Assembly (NCBI GenBank): GCA_029204225.1 | Contig: CM055096.1 | Coordinates: forward strand, 1,959,051 to 2,023,050 | Origin: Diphasiastrum complanatum | Taxonomy: Eukaryota > Streptophyta > Lycopodiopsida > Lycopodiales > Lycopodiaceae | DNA length: 64,000 bases | Direction: 5' to 3' | Shown here: in pieces, positions 21,888 through 33,340 of the stretch | Layout: every line of letters begins with the position of its first letter | Numbering within the stretch: position 1 is the stretch's first letter | Notes under the pieces: generated by a model | What the model was told of the DNA's origin: nothing | Databases searched by the model: none | The model's input: the letters and a program-made list of their open reading frames with translations, nothing else | Made by a program: the position numbers and the translations under genes

Positions 21888-23965
21888 TCACATTTGGTGC
21901 CTTGGTATTTTCGTCAGGTTCATCATGTTGAAGAAATTTTGATGCTTGATCCTGGGAAGCGCTTTGGTGAAGATGTCTGCGACCATTTTTGTTGTGGAGC
22001 AATATTGAAGGATCACTTGCCCTGAGAAAACTTTCTCCCGAATGAAATGATACTGGATTTCTATGTGCTTGGATTTGCCATGAAATCTAGGATTCAGTGA
22101 CAGTGAAATACAGCTCATGTTGTCACATAGAATGGTGGTAGCATTAAACTGAGTGTGATGTAAGTCGTGAAGTCACAACCTGATCCATATAGCTTCTTTT
22201 GAAGCTTGACATGTTGTGATGTACTCTGCCTCTGTTGAAAAAAGCACGACTAATTTTTGCTTCCTTGAATTCCCCGAAATCGGTTCCCCTACCAGATAGA
22301 AATAGAACTTGGAAGTAGATTTTCCGGTAGAAATTGTTCCTACCCAATCAGAGTCGGAATAGCCTCGCAGGACAAGTGGGTCGATAGCATTTCCATCGTA
22401 ACATAAGATGTGATCTAAACTTCTCTGAATATATCTCATCACTCTCTTCAATGCTTTCCAATGAGAGATCTTGGGATTAGACATGAATTGACTTAACTTG
22501 CTAACAATGTATGCTAAATCTGATCTAATACACAACATTGCATACATTAGAGATCCGATTAGTGAATAATAAGGGTACTTCACTAAGTCGAGTACTTCAC
22601 TATCAGTCTCAACACAAAAAGGTTTAGTCAATACTATACTTGGACCCATTGGAGTATCAATTGGTTTGCAATCAGACATATGAAAATTTTCTAAATTGCC
22701 TTTTAGATATGCCTGCTGACTAAGATAGATCTTCTTCTAAGGCCTATTTCTAGTAATGTGAATTTCCATGAATGGATAGATTGTTGTTGAATGTGATCTT
22801 GACTGTTCCTTTGCCTTCCACGCGTATGAGGTAGATAAATTGGTCTGTGCTATAAGTTGTGTACTTTGTAAACCATTCCTTGCGAGAGGTCATGTGTTGG
22901 GTAGCACCGATGTCCAGGTACCAGCTATCAATCTTTGTTGCTGCTGTAAGCCATTAACAAATGTGTGTCTTGCTCCTTGAAGTATGCCACCTTGGAGGAG
23001 TCTGGCTGCTATTGTTGTTGCCGCTTCTTTGCCTCATTGTAGATCCTAATGCAACACTCCTTGATGTCATAGTCAGTTCTTTTACAATATCTACAGAAGA
23101 GCTTCTTCCACGATCCACCATGTTGAGTCTAAGCGTGAGGCTTCTGCTGTTGCTGCTGCACTTGATTCTTGCCCTTGGAATGATCTTTCTTCTTGGTGTA
23201 TAGAGCCATAGATTTGTCTTTGATGGATAGGCTGCTAGTCTTTCTCCACATTTATTCTTGAAGAAGATGACCAATCACCTTTTGAAGGGTGAGGTCCGGT
23301 TGTGTGGATATCATCACCACAAAGTTCTCATAGGGCTTTGGAAGAGAAGAAAGCAAGGTCATAACGGCATCATCATCTTAGTAGAACATCCTATAGTTGA
23401 TAACTGATCTAACAGGGACTTGAAGTTGTTGATGTGAGAGGTGATGGCCATAGAAACAGGCATGCTAAGAGTAAATAACTTCCTTCTAAGATGTAATCTC
23501 ATGGTTACATCGTATTCTCATAGAGACTTGATAACAAGTCCAGTAGTGCTTCCTAAGAGGTTTTGCATGTGGTAACATGAGATATTTGGGAGTCGGATAA
23601 CATGAGTGTGATACATGCTAGGCCTTCTGATCTTTGATCCTCCAAGCCTTTGCTTGATCACCATCTTCTGGTTTCAGGTATGCACCTTCTACTACATCCC
23701 AAAGATCTCTATCTATCAACATCATTCTAAGTTTCAACTTTCAAATGTAGAAGTTAGAACCATTGAACTTGTCAATGACTCTAGCTTCACTGAGTGATGA
23801 AGATGAAGAGCTACCTATATGAGACATGATAACAATATACAAATAGAACAAACTTATCTCTCGGTTTATTTGGACTATGCTTTGATACCAATTTGATGGG
23901 GCAAGGGAGATAGGAAGAACGAGAATGGAGAAGAGAGCAGGAACATTGCGGAATAGCTCTCCCAT
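21888..23965 (-). pseudogene. Copia B gag-pol remnant
   Basis: In transcript order: a gag start (SLSEARVIDKFNGSNFYIW region, about 23830-23740); a zinc knuckle with spacing CX2C-X4-Y-X4-C, where the usual His is Tyr (about 23105-23060); a protease motif WYLDIGAT with Ile in place of the usual Ser (about 22925-22890); then a jump to the RT end and RNase H (22735-21890), including DSDW and STEAEY motifs and the C-terminal ADIFTKALPR. Integrase and the RT active site are deleted and there are frame breaks, so the copy cannot move by itself. Confidence 0.8.
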
Positions 23966-25424
23966 TCTAATCGGCTGCTAGGTGCAAAAACAATCTAATA
24001 GACAGCTTATGCTAAAGATAATCACAACTTTATGCGTTCTAATTGTCCAACAAGATTTTAAAATGTTAATTCATACTCTCAAACAAGAGAGTACAGTCCA
24101 CCAAAGAGACTAGAAATGGTTTGTGTGTGGTACTACTGAAATCAGATTCAATGTGAAGCATAGTTCTGAAATAAATGGAAAAGCAGTATGATATTGTGAG
24201 TTCCTCAAGCACCAAAGACAGCCATCGTCTGATCAGAAACCGAGGAGTCGTAGACGTCCGTGTTCTGATCAGAGTGAGTAAACAAGCGCCATTAAACAAC
24301 AATGAAAGTGCATTCAATCACAACAAGCATTCATCTATGTTGTACACAGATAAAAACGTGCTGCTACTATATTACACTGAAGCACAATACAAATAGCAAT
24401 TACAATTAAAAATCTGATGGCGTAATTGGGAGGCTCAAATAATACGTCTCATGGATGGATCAAACACTAATATGTGCTTGGATGATCTATTTATAGATTT
24501 CATCCATGTATTAATTACATTGAATGTTTGTCACCTAATTGGGAAAGCCGTTGTACTTGAAAGTATATGGCTTCTGTGACAACTATACATAGTGTATACG
24601 GTCAACAAATCAGGATTGTTGATGTGGATGAGGACGTCGCAAAATCTCTCACTTCGCATTTTACATGAAGTGGTTTTCTCTCACTTTGCAAATTATGGGA
24701 ACTGGCTGGGAATGAACCTCGTTCATTTTAGACGACCTTCAGCATTTTTTCTCTCTCTTTGGGCTTTTGTGAAAAAGCCAAAGGTGTCCTAAATAAGTTT
24801 AAGGCGCCCTTAGAAAGTTGAAGGTGGCCTAAAAAAGCAAAGATCTCTGTAACAATTTGGCTTTCTCGCGCTTTTCAGAAACAAGCGAAGATGCCGAAGG
24901 TACCTTTGAAACAACTTGAAGGTGCCCTTAAAAAGTTGACGAAGGTGCCTTTAACAGTTTAACTCTTGAAAATAGAGGACCTTCTGAAATTTATCTTTTC
25001 TTGCATTTTTCAAAAAAATGCGAAAAAGCTTAAGGTGCTGAAAAATAGTTAAACTTATGAACTGTGAACAAGTTTGAATTCTTCAAAATAGTTGAACGGA
25101 AGAAGTCGAAGGTAAGTGTTGCATTTTTCGGGAACTTTGTGGAAAATGCGAACTGTGCGACACTTAGTTTATTTTTGCAGACTGTCCAAAAAGTAATGTA
25201 AATTTGCAGACTTGTTCTAAATGCAAGTTTGTGGAAGTCCTTGAAGATGGCCAAGTCTTCAATGACTTCAAGTTATTAAACTTAACATCTGAACTCAAAC
25301 TTATAATGGGATTGGTCACCCTTTGCTGGCGATCAATCGGAAGTATGTTGTAGACATTCTTCAAGTAATTGGCTATCTAAGTTATGATTCACCAAGGAAG
25401 CAACTGTGGGCTTAATTTCCAACA
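23894..25424 (-). repeat. Copia B 5' LTR (right copy)
   Basis: 1531 bp. On the minus strand it starts TGTTGGAAATTAAG and ends CCCCATCA, three bases before the primer site. Includes about 420 bp not present in the left LTR. Confidence 0.75.
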
Positions 25425-27560
25425 GATCAAGCTCTCCTCTTGAACTCATCCACTTGGATGTTCATAGCTTTTGACATGAGTCTAATGGTGGTGCCAAATA
25501 TTATGTAATCTTCATTGATGACTATTCTAGATATTGTTGGATGTACCTCTTATCTAGCAAAGCTATGGTGTTTGATTCTTTTGTAAAGTTCAAGACTTTG
25601 GTAGAAAATCAACTTAGTACCAAGATTAAGATATTAAGGACTGATAATGGAGGTGAATATATCTCCAATAAGTTGATTGACTTTTGTAGTTCTAATGGCA
25701 TAAAGAGGGAGTTGTCATGTCCATACACCCCTCAACAAAATGGAGTGAGTGAGAGGAGAAATAGATCTCTTTGTGAGTGTGCTAAGGCCTTAAGGCTAGA
25801 TGCTTCTCTACCCAAACAATTTTGGGGTGAGGCGATAACTTGTGCCAATTATTTGTGCAATAGATTGCCTAACCAAGCCATTGGAGGAATCAAACCACTT
25901 GAAGCTCTATTTGGAGAGAAGCCCAATCTCAAGGATCTCATAGTTTTTGGATCCACTTGCTATGTACACCAATCCTTGGATACAAGGAAGAAGGATGATG
26001 CAACCTCCATCAAAGGCATCTTTGTGGGATATGGTGAGAATAACAAAGGATATAGAGTCTTCAATCCCATCACTAGCAAGGTGATAGTGAGTAGGGATGT
26101 TATTTTTGGAAGGACATGCTTGTGATTTGGATGATAATGCTACTAATCATCTTGATGCCAAGGATTATGCTAGGATGGAGGAGGAGCTTCCAAGTGAAGA
26201 AGGACTTGAGGATCCACCTCAAGATGCAAGAACTCCAAGAACTCCAAGAAGATCTACAAGGGCAAGGACTGAGCCATTGAGGCTCACCTATGATGGTCAA
26301 GGTGATCAAAGAGAAGGCTCATCATCTTTCACATCTTACACCTTTCTTACTTCAATGTTAGATGAGCCAACATGCTATGAAGATGCTCGTAAATCTAAGA
26401 GTTGGATGGATGCTATGCAAGTAGAGTATGATGCTCTCATTGAAAATCATACTTGGGATCTTGTGAATCTTCCTCAAGGGAAGAAACCACTTGATTGCAA
26501 GTGGGTATTTAGATTAAAGTATAATCAAGATGGATCAATAAGCAAGCATAAATCTAGGCTTGTAGCAAAAGGATTCTTACAAACCAAAGGCATTGATTAT
26601 GATGAGACTTTTGCTCCTATGGCTAAGCTTGTTACTATCAGGTTGATCATTAGTCTTGCTACAACCTTCAATTGGGAGCTATTCCAACTTGATTTCACAA
26701 ATGCATTTCTCAATGGTTATTTGGAGGAAGAGATCTACATGAGGCAAGCCAAGGGCTTCATCAAGACAAAGCATGAAGGAAATGTGTGTTTCTTGAAGAA
26801 GAGACTTTATGGGCTCAAACAAGCACCTAGAGCATGGTACTCTAGGCTAAACTCTTTTCTTATTGCCATCAATTTTGTAACGAGTGCTTATGATCCATCA
26901 TTGTACATAAAATTTCATGATGACAAGATCATTATTCTTGTTTTGTATGTAGATGACATTATCTTGAGTGGTAATGATCTAGATGGAATTAGAGATGTAA
27001 AAATTGCTTTGGCAAAAGAGTTTAAGATGGTAGATCTCGGCCTATTAAGCTTCATTCTTGGAATAGAGCTTATTAGAGGGTGTGTGATTTTAGCTTTATT
27101 TGTCAATCTAAATATGCTATATCCATCCTAGATAGATTTGGAATGAAGAATTGTAAAGGCATTAAGACACCAATGGAGCAACATGTAAGGGCATCTATTG
27201 ATGGTGATGAAGCATCCATTGAGGACATCACATTATATAGAAGGCTTATTGGCTCCTTGATTTATTTAACAATAACTAGACCTGGTCTTAGTTATAGTGT
27301 TGGAAAGTTAAGCCAATTCATGCAAAGGCCTCTAGTTTCACATTGGAAGATGGCCAAAAGAGCTCTTAGATACATTTCTTCTACTAAGAATTTTGGCATG
27401 TTGTATAGAGGGTAGACTAATCTTGGCTTAAGGCCTATAGTAACTCAGATTTTGTAGGTGACAAAGTGGATAGAAGATCAACAAGTGCTTTTGCCACCTT
27501 TCTATGTGATGGAGTATATCATGGCTTTCCAAAAAGCAAGATACCATCTCCTTATATTTT
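25425..27560 (+). pseudogene. Copia A pol: integrase, reverse transcriptase, partial RNase H
   Basis: The sequence starts inside the integrase (PLELIHLDV, with a stop shortly after). FIDDYSRYCW, the ILRTDNGGEY segment and QQNGVSERRN follow (25541-26125). After a frameshift near 26110 comes the RT: WVFRLKY, KSRLVAKGF, the LDFTNAFLNG block and the catalytic YVDD (26097-27080). Another frameshift near 27075 leads to the RT end and RNase H (27080-27415), and after a stop and frame change an SDFVGDKVDRRSTS stretch stops at the 3' LTR. These are standard Ty1/copia motifs. At least three breaks make it a pseudogene, but the catalytic motifs are well kept. Confidence 0.9.
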
Positions 27561-28399
27561 TCATTGGCAAATCTAGCCATGAAAAATATTGTATATTTTG
27601 TCAATATTTTTTGGTAGACACTTGAATGGCCAAAGTGACACTTGTCAATCCACACCTAATGTCGGTTATCGTGAGTCAAGAGGAGTGGTTGTGTCCATTT
27701 GGTAGTGATTCCTACTTTGTAGGATCTAGACCATGATTTATGATGAGATTTGTACCTACCATGCACCTCCCAAGCATGACTCTTGGATCTAGGCTAGGGT
27801 TTTCACTTTAGGGCAAGAAAGTTGAGTCTACTTCCTTATTACATGCTAGATTTTCACCTAACTTTGCAAAAGAAGTGTCTTTTACTATGTATTTCCATTC
27901 TCCATAGTGAGGAGATAGAAACTTTTTGGAGCCTCAAGAGGAAACTCGGATTTTTTCTCTATGTATTGTGATAGTGATTGATTCCAATGAAACCCAGCTT
28001 ATTACATGCTGGATTTTCACCTAACTTTGCAAAAGAAGTGTCTTTTACTATCTATTTCCATTCTCCACAGTGAGGAGATAGAAACTTTTTGGAGCCTCAA
28101 GAGGAAACTCGGATTTTTTCTCTATGTATTGTGATAGTGATTGATTCCAATGAAACCCAGCTTTGGCACACTTCAAACTCTGTCTACAAGCCATACTACA
28201 ACCTGATTTTCACACGTGGGAACTCAGATTATAGTTTATGATCAATGATTTGATTGTCTCTACTTGTTTTCTATCAACCTACTAAACTAGATCTTGTTTT
28301 CTGTTGACTACTATCTGATAGATTGTTCAACAAGCACACAATCAACCTTGTGGATCATTCAAAGATCCATTTATGGTCCTTAGTACTATACTTTCAACA
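27555..28399 (+). repeat. Copia A 3' LTR with a 163-bp internal duplication
   Basis: Matches the 5' LTR from TTGGCAAATCTAGCC onward. A block beginning CTTATTACATGCT at 27835 recurs at 27998 (163 bp later), which makes this LTR longer. The first bases of the LTR and the preceding polypurine tract seem deleted. Confidence 0.85.
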
Positions 28400-29248
28400 T
28401 GATGAACAATGCATCACATTCAATCAACTCAATGAAGCCCTTACCAATGCACCCATCCTCCGGGCTCCCAATTACTCCAAAGAATTCAATGTGCATACCA
28501 ACGCATCCAAGTATGCCATTGGAGCAGTACTTACCCAACCAGGAGAATTCAAAAAGGATTATCCAATCCGATTTCTCAGTAGACAATTGATACCTGCTGA
28601 AGTCAATTATACCACTACCAAGCATGAAGCTTTGGCAATGGTATATGCGGTTCAGAAGTTTCGCCATTATCATCTAGAAAAAGGCTTTGCCTTCTTCATT
28701 GATCATCAAGCACTCTTATATCTTATCAACAAGAGTCGTATTACTCGATGGATCCTATTACTACAAGAATTTGAGTTTAGGATCATGGATCAAAAGGGAG
28801 TTCAACATTTTTTAGCAAACCATCTATCTCGAATCCCTAACCTATCCACCCCAGATCAAGGCATCAATGATGATTTACCCAATGTCATCTTATTTCAGGT
28901 TGACTCTACAAGGAAATTATAGAATATTTAACTTCAGGGCAGATGGATCCATCCTTATCTTAACTCGAACAATGTGCGTTGGTCCTCAAAACCAAACCTT
29001 ATACGTTAATTGCAGGCCAACTTTACAAACAAGGGTTAGATGGAATTATCCGACGTTGTCTTACTGAAGGTGAAATACCCTCTGTCATCTCCCTCACTCA
29101 TAAAGGTGTTGGAGCAGGTCATTTCTCTTCCAAAATGATTGCTAAGAAAGTCCTCTTGGCCGGATTTTGGTGGCCGACTCTCTTTAAGGATATGCACACC
29201 TACACTAAGGCTTGTGATGTTTGTCAAAGAACCAATCCACTCAGCTAG
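28400..29248 (+). pseudogene. Gypsy RNase H and integrase zinc finger
   Basis: 28405-28920 encodes the gypsy RNase H region (TNASKYAIGAVLTQ, then FLSRQLIPAEVNYTTTKHEA, DHQALLYL, ANHLSRIP). A frame change leads to the integrase HHCC zinc finger (28979-29248), with HKGVGAGHFS and CDVCQRTNP. The frame then stops and no integrase catalytic core follows. This is the second half of the fragment interrupted at 19692. Confidence 0.85.
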
Positions 29249-29810
29249 CTTCCACAATTCCAGTTTCCTTACCTACTACCACAACTTCTCTTCCACCATT
29301 ACCCCCACCATTTACCACCACATCCCCCCCCCCTCATTCACACTCAACAGGGGCTTTGATTCCACAATTTCACCAAAGCCCTCACCTATACAATCTTCCA
29401 CCCTACTTGACTCTGTAGTCAATGTAGATGATTTTGCTTTGCAATTATTAACACAAAGTACATCCACCGCCATCACAACTCCTCCAATCCACAAATCCCC
29501 CACATGCATTCTGTCACCACCACATTCACCACATGTCATACAACAATCACCCCCACCAACATCCCCTCTCATTCCTTAATCACCACCCCCTATCTTTTCT
29601 CAAAATCCAAGCTCTCTGCCAATTCCAGATTTTCTCCCATTTTCTCCCACACCATATCCCAACTATACCCGCACACTTTCTGATATTGGCCCTTGGGAGC
29701 AACTACCCCTCACAGCCCAAAAAGCGGTTTGGTTGGTAAATGAGCTCCAATATAGCTTATTTGGAAACTTAGGGGGCCAATATACCATGAGGTAGTTTGA
29801 TGATGGCGCT
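29249..29810 (+). other. CCA-rich low-complexity spacer in the gypsy element
   Basis: Pyrimidine-rich sequence with many CCACC and CAACAA words and open Pro/Ser/Thr-rich frames (29139-29579). No domain was recognised. It sits where the integrase core would normally be. Confidence 0.5.
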
Positions 29811-30284
29811 ATGGCAGATCTTCAGAAAGAAAAAGTAAGGTCAAAGGAGGAAAGCAAGCAACAACAACAACAGATCCAGAACCTCACTGCTTATAATCAA
29901 CAACAACAACAAATTCTCAGCCACTTCCAGAACCAACTCCAAATAAAGATCTCCCACCATCAGGCTGCTATCACACAACTTACCGTCGAACGGGACGAGC
30001 CCATAGTAGATGCACAAGTAGCACGTTCTGCTATGAAGAAACAACTGGAATTGGTAGATTTCAATGATTTTGCACCACCAACTATTCTCGAGGGAAGGCC
30101 GATTCCAGTGGTGGCCTATAAAGTGCTGGCACAAAAGTTAAAAGCCACGATGGAGCAGCACTCCAAACTGCAAAAAGCCTATATTGCCTCCGTCGAGGCC
30201 CTCAACGAGCACATCGCCACCCTGGAAAAAAAGTTAAAGGTAGTTGCTCAATCAATGCCTTCCGTCCATGCAGAGCACGCCTAG
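29811..30284 (+). CDS. Glutamine-rich coiled-coil ORF inside the gypsy element
   Basis: An uninterrupted frame of 157 codons. The N-terminal half is Gln-rich (runs of five and six Gln) with Lys/Glu; the C-terminal half has heptad-like Leu/Ala spacing and ends AEHA. It looks like a coiled coil. It lies after the integrase zinc finger and before the polypurine tract, a place where some plant gypsy lineages carry additional ORFs. No homology was recognised. It could be an extra ORF of this element, captured sequence, or the end of a second element's gag. Confidence 0.45.
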   Translation: MADLQKEKVRSKEESKQQQQQIQNLTAYNQQQQQILSHFQNQLQIKISHHQAAITQLTVERDEPIVDAQVARSAMKKQLELVDFNDFAPPTILEGRPIPVVAYKVLAQKLKATMEQHSKLQKAYIASVEALNEHIATLEKKLKVVAQSMPSVHAEHA

Positions 30285-30945
30285 TTTTATGACTTCGGGC
30301 CTCACTTTGATGGATCAGATGATGGAGATGGAGCAAGATTCCAACAGACTCCACCTGCTAATCAAGGCTCATCACTCCAAGGCCAACCCCAAGGGCAAGG
30401 AGCTCAATCACCAACCAATACACAAGGCTCTGGCGGTACTATTTTCCAACACCATCTTTTCCCTTCCTCTGCTTCTAACCCCATCGACACCACTAACCTT
30501 CCATTCATCCAATGCCAATTTTCTCCTGAATTTCAATGAATTGCTACAGCTAACCCTTCACCTCCTCTATCCCCTGAACCTGATCCACAAAATGAACATG
30601 TCGTTGTAGCTGAAGCACCAACCATCTAGCACAGAATCATGCCTACTGGACCGAGCAGAGAGTTGCATGCATCTCAAGAATTTGCTAGGACATATCCCAC
30701 CACAAAGGAGCGTGGCAGCTACATACTGCCAGATCTGGACCATTGCAAAACCCATAAGAAATCAGTAAAGCTCCTCGATTCTTCCTACAAAGCAAAACAT
30801 CCATGGCAAGGTAATTCAAAGTGCTCTCCTACATGCGCACCAATTCATATACTACTATCCGGTAGTGCGACGAGAACCGTTTCCTATCACCAAGATAAAA
30901 AACAGGATCTTTTGGCCTAAGATCACATGACTGGATATTGGAGAT

Positions 30946-31395
30946 ATGGTCACCAACTGCCATATATTTTACCAAAAGCACCATGGCAATCCTGATCGCG
31001 ACGTCAGATATTTTGTGGACAATTGCGGCCTGGTGGCATTCTTGGCTAAACTCAAGGGTTTTTGGGATCGAGGGCTACCACCAATAGCCATTGATATCAA
31101 TAAACCAATGCAAATGCAAGACAACCACATCAACGTAGCAAGGCTTTACTATCGCGCAGCCCTCACTTTGGCACTGCATGTTGATATGGTGGAGTTACGG
31201 AAAACCTACAACTTTCTACAAGGTATGCTCCATTATTACAAACCCATGCCCTTCCTTAACAAATTACGATGCCAAATGATGGAGGGCATCAGCAACAAAA
31301 TTTACCAATTCCCACAACAACAATCTCGCCTCCAAGAAGCTCAAAAAATCAAGGACAAAAAAGCTTCGATTCATGTGGGACCACCAATCCAATAA
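30946..31395 (+). CDS. Uncharacterised ORF upstream of the gypsy polypurine tract
   Basis: 149 codons, stopping at TAA just before AAGGAGGGGG. Mixed composition with a hydrophobic helical middle (YYRAALTLALHVDMVELRK) and a basic Gln-rich end. No family was recognised. It may be the last part of a longer broken frame that begins near 30640, since the sequence between keeps a coding look. Its position against the polypurine tract suggests a 3' ORF of the element. Confidence 0.4.
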   Translation: MVTNCHIFYQKHHGNPDRDVRYFVDNCGLVAFLAKLKGFWDRGLPPIAIDINKPMQMQDNHINVARLYYRAALTLALHVDMVELRKTYNFLQGMLHYYKPMPFLNKLRCQMMEGISNKIYQFPQQQSRLQEAQKIKDKKASIHVGPPIQ

Positions 31396-31407
31396 GGAGG
31401 GGGATAA

Positions 31408-32351
31408 TGTTAGCAACTATGCAAACACAAAGAAAATATAAAAAAAGAAATAAAACTCCGTGGCATGTGTTTTGTAAGCCCACGTATGAGTATTTGCCAA
31501 TAAACTTCTACTATGGCATGTGTTTTGTAAGTCCATGGGTAGAAGCTTACTTAGACTTAAGAAACTCAAGCTTAGAAATATTTGTCTTAAGATATCTTAA
31601 GTTTCAAAGTTAGAAATTTTTAAAGTTCTAAGTCCTAAGTTAGGAGTTCTAGAATGGCTAGTTTTAAATTAATCCCATAAGTTAGTGAATACTTATGGAA
31701 GACCCTCCTTGCTATAAAAGGAGAGGTATTTGCCATGTACACAACACTTTTGAGATTAAGCTATCTTGCTCTCTATTTTTGATGCTATCATTCTATTTCA
31801 TTTGTGTTCCCTTTGGGAAGGTGCATAGCTTGAGGGAAGGTGCTCGGGCCTCCTCTTGCCTCTTTCTCATTGGTGTGTATTGTGGCATGTGTTTATTTGT
31901 TGATTATTTAGTTAGCTGCAATCTATTATTTCTATCTCCCTTTTGGGTGTTAAATTAGAATCTAGCTTAGTGAACTTGCTAGTTGGGTAAGCCTTAGCAA
32001 GGATTTTATTGCTTGTTATCTTAGTTAGTTTATTTCAGTTCCAGGCACTAGTTGGGAAAGCCTTAGTGCTTCCATTCTTGTTTGTTTATTTCCCTTTGAA
32101 AGCTTTGGTAGGTTCTTAAAAAGGTGGACAATTCTCTCTACACTATACTAGCGTTGCCTATCTGCACCTTTTCTCAAACATATGGCAAGCATATTGTTTA
32201 CATACCTGAAAGTGTTCTCCAACGTAGAATCAGTGTGTTGATGATGGGCATTGTTCAATCTGTCAACGCTTTGTAAGAGAAGAGCAGAAGCAAAGGGAGA
32301 AGAGGAGAGGTGAAACACCTCACAAAAAAACAGTATTGTTTATAGCCAACA
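31408..32351 (+). repeat. Gypsy 3' LTR
   Basis: Starts TGTTAGCAACTATG four bases after the purine tract AAGGAGGGGG and ends GCCAACA at 32351, about 944 bp. A TATA box lies at 31713-31720. No second copy of this LTR was recognised in the window. Confidence 0.65.
31713..31720 (+). promoter_or_regulatory. TATA box in the gypsy LTR
   Basis: TATAAAAG followed by GAGAGG, about 300 bp into the LTR, a usual location for the LTR promoter. Confidence 0.55.
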
Positions 32352-33250
32352 AATGGTGCGACCATGTGAAGGTTCATGGAAAAAAACCTTTCATTGAAGC
32401 AGGTATCCCTTTGTTTTTTTTTTTCTTAAATCCTGCTCAACAAGTTCAACCCAATTTAGGGGTACACCACCACCTTTAGGCCAAATGAAGCAGGAGGGCA
32501 TTTTATAAAGTTAGATACTTTGAATCTGATCTTTGAGACTAGGTAGAGGTGCCTAGCTGGTGGATTTTAGATCAGTAGCATCCATTCATTTGGATCTTAA
32601 GATATTTGATCAAAATTGTCTGTTTATCTCAAGCTAGTCAAGTGATAAGGAAATCTAGGACATGGTTTGCAATCAAATCTTTTCAATTCCATTCCGACTC
32701 GTAAGATATAGAGTCATTGGTCATTTCTGATTCCAATAGAGGTGATTGGATCTGATTTTGGTGTGATTTGGCTCAAATTTGTTGTGCTTTCATCTTGGTG
32801 ATCAAAGCAAGGTTCAATTTCCAATTGACTAGATTTTGGTGTGGTGTGATTCTAGAGTTTGTGGTCTAGATCTTGGGAGATCTTGCTAGTGTTTTGAATC
32901 TTGTTCAAATCTAGTTTTTTGGAGGTCATAAACTCATTACTAGAGTCCATTCATTCACACATGTGTCCTGTGTGTACAAGAAAAATTATGGGTGAAGATT
33001 GGTTCTAAGATTTGTGATTTAGATCTTTTTTAGATCTTTCTAGATTATTGATTTGTTCAAGTCTAGCTTCTTGAGAACCACAAAATCAATTTGTAGAATC
33101 GTTTCACAAATTTGTACTTTGTGTACAAGTACTTACTCATCATGGCATCAAGGCAAGTAAGAGATTCAAGTGCTATTATTGTGGCATCCCTAATCCTTTA
33201 GCTAATCTAGATCCATTCATTTGATGTATATAATTACTTGGACAGTCACA
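32352..33250. other. No gene recognised; possible leader of a second gypsy copy
   Basis: Directly after the LTR comes AATGGTGCGACC, which could be a primer-site-like sequence; if so, this LTR would be followed by another internal region. No coding sequence was recognised, and the first 900 bp read as non-coding, T-rich DNA. Confidence 0.35.
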
Positions 33251-33340
33251 CAGTCTACAAAAATACATGAGATTGTCTAATAGTCTACAAAAATACATGG
33301 GATTGTTGAACAGTCTACAAAAATACACAAGAATCACTAA
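33251..33340. repeat. 30-bp tandem repeat, three copies
   Basis: Units at 33251, 33281 and 33311, each containing AGTCTACAAAAATACA. On the minus strand a short frame reads the unit as a ten-residue repeat (YFCRL core). The frame is only 62 codons and is probably incidental. Confidence 0.9.

Larger units (their letters stand above)
20768..25424 (-). mobile_element. Copia B LTR retrotransposon, minus strand, internally deleted, inserted in copia A
   Basis: Two direct repeats, 20768-21874 and 23894-25424, are its LTRs; on the minus strand they start TGTTG. The primer site (TGGTATCAAAGC, one change from the usual) is at 23890-23879, and the polypurine tract AAGGGGGAC at 21883-21875. Gag, a zinc knuckle, part of the protease and the RT end with RNase H remain, while integrase and most of RT are missing. 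The left LTR lacks about 420 bp present in the right one. No target duplication was found at the outer ends, consistent with a deletion that also removed copia A gag. Confidence 0.85.
19693..28399 (+). mobile_element. Copia A LTR retrotransposon, internally deleted, inserted in the gypsy element
   Basis: The 5' LTR is 19693-20382 and the primer site TGGTATCAGAGCC is 20383-20395. The 3' LTR ends TTCAACA at 28399. Flanking TGATG copies at 19688-19692 and 28400-28404 form the 5-bp target duplication. Gag and protease are absent: after the leader the element is broken by copia B and resumes inside integrase at about 25425. Integrase and RT follow with frame breaks. RNase H is cut short where the 3' LTR begins, so no polypurine tract remains. 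Confidence 0.9.
18690..32351 (+). mobile_element. Decayed gypsy LTR retrotransposon, split by copia A
   Basis: Gypsy protein fragments before 19692 continue after 28400, and the reading frame joins correctly if copia A and one 5-bp target duplication are removed. Order on the plus strand: gag/protease-region debris, a protease-RT linker, the end of reverse transcriptase, RNase H, the integrase zinc finger, two uncharacterised ORFs, a polypurine tract (31394-31403) and the 3' LTR (31408-32351). Most of the RT core and the integrase core are missing. No 5' LTR was found; the left boundary is approximate. Confidence 0.8.

Noticed and set aside
29139-29579. Pro/Ser/Thr-rich frame as a real protein
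   Set aside because: Low-complexity CCA repeats open several frames at once; no evidence for one of them.
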